Shown: positions 57,690 through 64,000 of the stretch, in pieces
How the letters are laid out: the number at the start of each line of letters is the position of its first letter
Position numbering within the stretch: the first letter of the stretch is position 1
Assembly: GCA_902702965.1 (NCBI GenBank)
Contig: CACRXP010000009.1
Location: forward strand, 2,891,395 to 2,955,394
Reading direction: 5' to 3'
From: Spirometra erinaceieuropaei
Lineage: Eukaryota; Platyhelminthes; Cestoda; Diphyllobothriidea; Diphyllobothriidae
DNA: 64,000 nucleotides
The notes under the pieces: generated by a model
The model's database searches: none
Seen by the model: the letters and a program-made list of their open reading frames with translations, nothing else
What the model was told of the DNA's origin: nothing
Made by a program: the position numbers and the translations under genes

Positions 57690-60600
57690 ACCGGAGGTTT
57701 CAGCGTCGAGAAATCTTGGCCCCGACTGTTTTCGATTGGCCGCGGCAAGGATAGGGTACAATGGAGACGTTTTAGTCATAAGCATGCGATACGGACCCTT
57801 CACCCCCAGTCTGTCTCTGAAACCTAGTTCCCGACTCCATTGTCTGCGATCAAGGCAGTAACTTCAACAGGCTATCACGCCAAACCTGTCCAAGAAAAGA
57901 TTAACTGATCAACTGAGATTTCCTTCCTGTTCGCGGAACAGGACAGATTATGAAACAACGCCTCATAGCGCAATCCGGGAAACACGGAGTAACCTTTGTT
58001 GGAGAGGCATGATGGTACGTGATTGAACACATGAAAAATGTCCTTTTCGGCGTCTTGGAGCATGCAGCAGACGCCTTATACTTCGGTGTCAATGGGGACT
58101 TCAAGAGAGAAACCCTTCAGGCAACTTCCATCCGAAATAACTAGCCGACCCCGCACAGAATGAGCTGTGCTGAGTGCACGGTAGAAAAGTGAAGGATTTT
58201 CTGGACGCTTGGAATACCATTGTCCTCGAATAGGGAGAGCAGAGTGCCACGCGGACTGTGGGAAGTTTGGATAATCTTTTGACTTATAACGAGGTGAGAT
58301 TCTCTTTTGTCGAGTGTGCACGCTATATTTCAGTCGGAAATGACAAACTAACTGCCGGGAACCAGACCAACAGTCCTCACCCGCTTACAATAACGGTAGT
58401 CTGCTCTCCTTAAGTCACCCAGCTGTGCTTGCATAACGAAATTAAAAGCACTTTTTTGACAACTACCACCTACACAAGTCTGTTAATTATTAATTGGCAG
58501 TTAATCGTCGATTGTGCTCCTGTGTGTTGAATACTGCACTCTCCTGAGGGACAACTGTTGCATCAAGCGCAGTTGTTGAGAGGGGTTCCGCATTATCAAC
58601 CCACTCACAAAACGCCACTCTGGACCACCAGAAATCCCAGTGCTACCGTAAACAGAAATGCTCGCGACAAATAGCATAAGCCTGTGTAACGTAGCGGAGT
58701 TGTAGTTGATTTGAAGCATTGGGCTAAGAGAGATTGACTCTGTCAGAATGTTATCTACCCGAAAACGTCTCCTGGACTATACTTTAGGCTCTGCCAGAGA
58801 ACGGGGGCTAATTCCACCGACTTGAAGGGGCAAGACGCGTTAGAGAGTTATTTGCACATATGTATATAGCAGCAAAGAGGGATGACAGAGAATGCGGGTA
58901 GATCGGCTCAATACTATTTCGAGCTTATTTTGCTAAATGAAGGCAAAACAAGTCCGAAACATTGTTGTATGAATCTATCCGCATTCTCTGTCGTCCCTTA
59001 TTGTTGCTATGATGATTTAGCCGGCTTCGGCCTGGTAGTTGTTTGCCTGTTCGTGACCTTTGCCAAACGTACGGAACTTTTTGTCTCGGGAAGCCAACAG
59101 TGATGGTAAAACGTTTACTTGACATATTTATATACCTCACTTCAAATGGCCTATGATGTACTGTTGATCGGTAAAGACCACGAAACAGCTGTCTGCTTCT
59201 GGCTTATTGGACTGTTGGTGAGCTGCTTATGTATTATATGTGGTATGTGTCTTGTGACAGAACGTTTGTTGTCGTCAGTAGCATGTCGGCGGGCGGACAG
59301 AATGGGATCGAGTGAGATCCTAACCACAACGGTGAGGGCCAAACACTTACTAGATATATGTATATATACTAGAAAAGAATGTCATACTCACATCATAGGT
59401 ACTGGCTGAACGCCCGGACAGTTATTTCACTGACATTTATATCCCTTTTTATGGTGCGACTTATCAGTAAGTCCACCGCGTACTTCGTGTGGCCTGCGTC
59501 CCAGCACCAGTTACCAAAAATAACTTCACTATAGCAGGATTTCCGTTCTGAGTCCATATGAAAAACGGACATGTTACGCTAGCACCAGGCTACACATCAA
59601 ACAGGCAGATCGCGCAGCGGCTATGAGCGGACGATGCTTGTACGATTCATCCCTCCCACCACCCCTCCAGCTGGCGTTTCAAAGCACACCCCCTTGCGTG
59701 GCTGCAAAATCCGCACTGTTTGCAGGTAGAACAGCGTTCCAACGAAACGGTAACCAGTGAATTGCTGTGGGCGGCTTGTGACCTTTACTGCTTCGCGGCC
59801 TACTGGTGGATGCAAACCGGCTCTGCAAACGAGCCGCTAACAGTACCACTACAAAACAGTGAATCTCCCCAAATGAAGCCCGTTTATGGAAACAAATGGA
59901 GGATTTTATGTATGTTGTGGTGTGGCGAAGGGATTACTAGGCGTTTCGTACTATCGCACCGTAAAAACAGTTGTTAAGGGATGAACTACATTGCATTTGG
60001 ACTGGACATGAAAAAGCAGATCATAGCGATGTAATTCTTTCGGTCTACAGACAGATGCAAGCTTCAGATGTGGAGACGCATCTCAGATAGAACTGAGGTT
60101 AGGTCTTCCAAAAGTTACGAGCTGACAAACGTATCAGGTTAGGTAAGGTGGATAAGAACCTGAAAATTCTTCCCAGTAAGGAGTCTAGACAAGATATCCG
60201 GTTATCCAGCCAACAGTGTCGGTATCAATTTAACTTGTAAATATTTAATATGCGCACTAAGACAATGCAAATATGCAAACAGAAGACTAACGAGAATCGA
60301 CCAAGGAATTGGCCGGTAGAAGAACTAATGCTGCAAACGCTTGACGGGATGTCCGAGGAGCCAGTGCGCCCATTCGAATCTTACTCTGCTTGAGTTATAC
60401 CCGTGCTACGTAAGTCCTCCTTGTTGTTAATCCATATCAGGAGAAGTTTGCTACCAAACATACGCCAATGGCCCATTTGGAGCAAACCTGATCAACGCCC
60501 ATGTCAACAACTGTAAGCAAGATGTGTGTCGAAGGTCAATCGAGAGAAAAATATTACTTAACTGCGCCCGGAAAGGAAATGCGGGCATATTTCACAATTA

Positions 60601-60890
60601 ATCGATACGTGGAGTCAGACCAACATTCCAGCCATCAAGGCCTAAAAGCAGGAAAAGTGGTACTTGAAGAATGCACAATTCTTGACAGCATTTCTGAGTT
60701 CAGTATGCTTCAGTTAAATTTATTCGAATGTATACGCAAACAATTACCTATTTTACTTGTTTGACGGGAATTGTTGTCTCATCCGATATCTATGTTTGCG
60801 ATAAGGGATGGGATATCAAGGTTTAGAGAAGGTACATAATTACAAAAAGTTGGTTATTTTCAGAATAGCATTCGGCGATCATACACGTGT
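57690..60890. other. Unassigned stretch
   Basis: No gene recognised. 58878-58905 and 58968-58994 form a short inverted repeat (AGAGAATGCGG / CCGCATTCTCT). An open stretch at 59119-59409 has one hydrophobic segment (FWLIGLLVSCLCIICGMCLV) but no family I know. Confidence 0.3.
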
Positions 60891-60892
60891 TT

Positions 60893-61165
60893 CCGATAAA
60901 TTCTCATCGTGCCAGTATATTTATATGGGAACGGGGTACAAAGAAAAACGCGGGGCGATAAGAGAAATCGATTATGATTCGTCTTTCCATACAGACGGGG
61001 TGTGTGAACAGGGAGGGGTGAGAGAAGGCGGTAAGTGGCCGTGAGGATTAGCTAGAGCCGTGTCACAAGGGGGGGGGGAACGGGGACGCGGAAACATGCA
61101 TGCAATTAATCGATCTTTGGCCATGGTAGACGCGGAGCCTGCAGGAGGTTCTTCTGCACGCACAC
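60893..61165 (-). mobile_element. Penelope-like element fragment, subfamily 2
   Basis: ATAAATTCTCATCGTGCCAG, GGGAACGGGGTACAAAG and GACGCGGAGCCTGCA match 4893-5120 and 39.53 kb. Confidence 0.6.
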
Positions 61166-61239
61166 ATAGTGAATCGAGCAAGGATTGTTTCTATATTCAT
61201 CAGTGAACCTCGAAAACATATAACGCAACCTAGTTTCGA

Positions 61240-61708
61240 TGAAAAGGTTCGAAAGTGCTCAGGAATTTAGCAGCTTTTTGGAACGCAATGACATCTTGGG
61301 TATGAAATTTGAAGGAAATGTAATTCTCAACCACATGAGAGCAAGGAAGAGCTTTTTTGAATTTTTTATATGCTCAGATTGGCAAAATCGAGAGGCCCAA
61401 GTTCGGAATCCGAGAAATCAATGGGCTCACTGGAGCAGGTTTATTGGAATTCTGAAGTTTTAATCTGTAAAGGCATCAACGATCAGTAACAAGAGGCAAA
61501 CTACGTATGTGGCTATTTTTTTTACCGAGTATGGATTGTGCAGTAGGCCGCAGAGAAGCTCATTCAAAAATTAGCGTCATGCTGTGACAGAGATGTAGGA
61601 TTATGCCGCATACGTAACAATATTTCAACTCCGCAAAAGTGATCCTTTCTACTAGAAAATAGGTTTCAGAATTTTAGTTAACATTTCACGCAATAATCCA
61701 CCCAATAT
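61240..61708. mobile_element. Right part of a long-TIR element
   Basis: Right arm TTTTAGTTAACATTTCACGC and CCACCCAATA; the left end is not found. As at 4.6-5.9 kb, a PLE fragment lies next to it. Confidence 0.5.
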
Positions 61709-62050
61709 AGTGACGGTTTAGGAATGGCTGCATGAGTGGTTTGGTTCAGTCCAGCGGTATCCACGACCTGTATTTCGTGCAATTGCTGAACCACTTAAAT
61801 AGGGAGTCTGCTGGATTTTTTTACGACTAAACGAACAGTGCACTGTCGGCTTCCCAGATTATCTTCACAGCCGGGGGATATTGAGGGTACAAGTGACTTT
61901 TGTCGTGCGTCCTGCCTTCCAACAATCGTCTTAGCAGTAAAACAGGAAAAATGAGATCTGATAAATACTACTGAGGTTCAAGAATGCTTAGAAACCACGT
62001 TTCCAGAAACGTGAACATATCTTTTGCAGCAAAGATTCACTCTCTTATAT

Positions 62051-63039
62051 AATGCATTCGATCTCATGAAACGTTAGCCAAAATTCTGGAATGCATTTTC
62101 GATTAGGAAGGATTACTTAAGTGGGGTTTTTAGACTGATTATCTTGCGGCCTAACCCCATAGTATTGCGGACTTGCCAGGAGGTCGGCTTGTAAATGCAC
62201 AACTTTTTGACCTCCTGCAGAAATTACACTCGGCAATAAAGGACTACTTAAGTAGCACGCATTTTTCCTATTGACTTTAGGTGGTCTTATAAATTAAAAT
62301 ATATTTTGCAAAAACCATTCGCAAAATGTGCTTTCTTTTGTTCATTTGGTAGGAAATTGCATTGCCTTCATATTTCATGTCCGAAGAAAGTGTATATTTA
62401 GGTTTTAAAAAAGGTTCTAATTATGAGATTTTTAAGACCGTGCGATGTCCATGCATGCAAAACCGCACATATCCGTTTACTAATGCTCCTCATGAAATGT
62501 ATAACACAGTCCGGATCCATTACAAAATTTCATGAACTCTATGCAGTATCTTCTTAAATTCATAGAGGAATATATGATTTTCCTTCCGCGGAAAGCACGT
62601 ACCTTATAGAATGTAACTGCTAAACGCTGATGCAATGGCAGATCAGGCGGAAAATTATTCGGGAATTGGGAAACTTTTTTAAAACCTAAATATACACTTT
62701 CTTCGGGCATAAAATATTAAGGCAATGCGATTTCCTACAAAATGAGTAAAAGACAGCACATTTTGTGAATTTTTTCTGTAAAATATATTTGAATTTATTA
62801 GACCATCGAAACTTAATAGTAAAAATGCATGCTACGTAGATAGTCCTTTATCACGGAGTGTGATTTCTGCATGAGGTCAAAAGTAAATGCATTTAAAAGC
62901 CGACATCCTGGCGAGTCCGAAATGTTATAGGGTTATGCTGCATGATAATCAGTATAATAACCCCATTTAAGTAATCCTTTCTAATCAGAAACGCATTCCA
63001 GAATTTCGGCCAACATTTCATGGGATTGGTCACGCATTG
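62051..63039. mobile_element. Family-A long-TIR element
   Basis: Left arm CGATCTCATGAAACGTTAGCC, right end ATTGGTCACGCATTG|TA; 989 bp. Clearly related to 6112-7080. Confidence 0.78.
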
Positions 63040-63041
63040 TA

Positions 63042-63838
63042 CAATGAGCGACCAATCTCATGCAGTGTTCACCGAAACTTTGAAGTGCGGTTTTGAGTGA
63101 AAGGGTAGCTTGAGTGGGGCTGTTATATTGATTATCGTGCTGCCTAATCCATAGATAGTTCAGTCGCGCCAGGGCATCTACATTAGAATTTAATTCTTAT
63201 CGTCCGCCTGCGGAAACAACCCCTGGTAACAAATGACTCTTCAGACACCTGTTTTGATTTTATTAGAAACGCACACATATTTTTAATAAAAATGCAAAAC
63301 ATATATTGTTTGCATTCGTTCGCTTGCGAATTATGACTTCTCCAAATAATATACTCCATGAAAAGGAATCCTTTGGTATATAAAAAACCTTGCGCACTTT
63401 TCGACTAATTTTGAAGTCGGTCTGGCACTGCACATGTGTTTCGGGTTTGTAACCTGCCAGATGTGTAATTGCCACGCAGGGAAAACATACATCCCTCAAT
63501 GTCATAAAGATGAGAATTAAAGGGGCTCAAAAAAATCTGCAATATGTTCGAACTATGTTAGAAATATCATCAGCAAACTGAAAAATGCGATGTTGTTTGA
63601 ATGGACAGTTCATTAAATAAGGATACATAATTGCGAGGTCTTTTTGAACCAAAGGACAGTCCTTTTAGAACAATAAACTTGAAGAAGGCATAGATTTCTA
63701 CCAGATGAGTACAATAATGAATGCGTGCCTGATTTTTTTCAATACGGTATATTTGAGTTTATAAGGACACGAAAAATCAATGGAAAGAACATGGTACTAC
63801 CCGAGTAGTCATTATTTACTGAGTGAGTTCTTTGTAGG
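63042..63838. mobile_element. Family-A-like element, right end lost
   Basis: TA (63040-63041) | CAATGAGCGACCAATCTCAT begins directly where the previous element ends, so the two share one TA. The right end is replaced by a family-G repeat at about 63838. Confidence 0.65.
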
Positions 63839-64000
63839 CCCGTGGGATCGGTGCCACCCACACCCCTCCCATGTTTGACGTTGTTTAAAGACCTTGTCAA
63901 GTGTCGGTCGTGGACCAAGGGAAGTGGGGGCACGCCTAGGTGCAGATTTACGCCGTGCCAGCCAACTGTGCCCTCTTCCCCTCCGGTCTTCCTGACTTGG
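63838..64000. repeat. GC-rich repeat (family G, opposite end), cut by window edge
   Basis: CACGCCTAGGTGCAGATTTA and GCCGTGCCAGCCAACTGTGC resemble 45785-45830. Confidence 0.5.

Noticed and set aside
59119..59409. Membrane-protein-like open frame
   Set aside because: One hydrophobic stretch in AT-rich DNA, without supporting exons or family similarity.
1..64000. CRISPR array, prophage, operon or virus-derived system
   Set aside because: Repeats are dispersed or TIR type with introns and splice sites throughout; nothing bacterial or viral is seen.

Overview
This is a eukaryotic, intron-rich and repeat-dense window with one assembly gap (N run, 3132-3978). I think it comes from a flatworm, most likely a tapeworm of the diphyllobothriid type. 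The clues are moderate GC, many 5'-truncated Penelope-like elements (PLEs) with GIY-YIG endonuclease ends, tRNA-derived SINEs, and long introns in a laminin-G gene. The species assignment is inference. There are no bacterial-style operons, CRISPR arrays or rRNA genes.

The only gene I can model confidently is on the + strand, from 2956 to 31780. It has at least twelve exons with consistent intron phases. They encode LG domain (mostly in the gap) - EGF - LG domain - Cys-rich EGF-like segment - LG domain - stop, which is the layout of the C-terminus of agrin or perlecan, secreted basement-membrane proteoglycans. The N-terminal part lies upstream of the window. Most exons have no ATG and are short, so they were found from splice sites, frame continuity and LG motifs. 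A possible alternative last exon lies at 31916-32135.

The introns and the 32 kb downstream are mostly mobile DNA. (1) Long-TIR elements of about 0.74-1.0 kb begin CAGT and are flanked by TA, like non-autonomous Tc1/mariner elements; three stand in tandem at 4581-8223. A related larger family of about 1.9 kb has copies at 40308-42230 and 51676-53527. (2) PLE fragments occur at about ten sites. Several carry a hammerhead-ribozyme-like motif 3' of the GIY-YIG reading frame, with covarying stems. One PLE (45030-45638) sits between 9-bp target duplications inside an older palindromic-end element. (3) A 396-bp TIR element at 18474-18869 has an 8-bp target duplication. (4) tRNA-headed SINEs, a GC-rich interspersed family, fold-back elements and degenerate telomere-like CCCTAA tracts fill much of the rest.

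Downstream of 32.2 kb I see no convincing gene. There are three weak candidate exons (38780-38939, 46055-46101, 50704-50780) and a GC-rich stretch at 42.2-43.45 kb.
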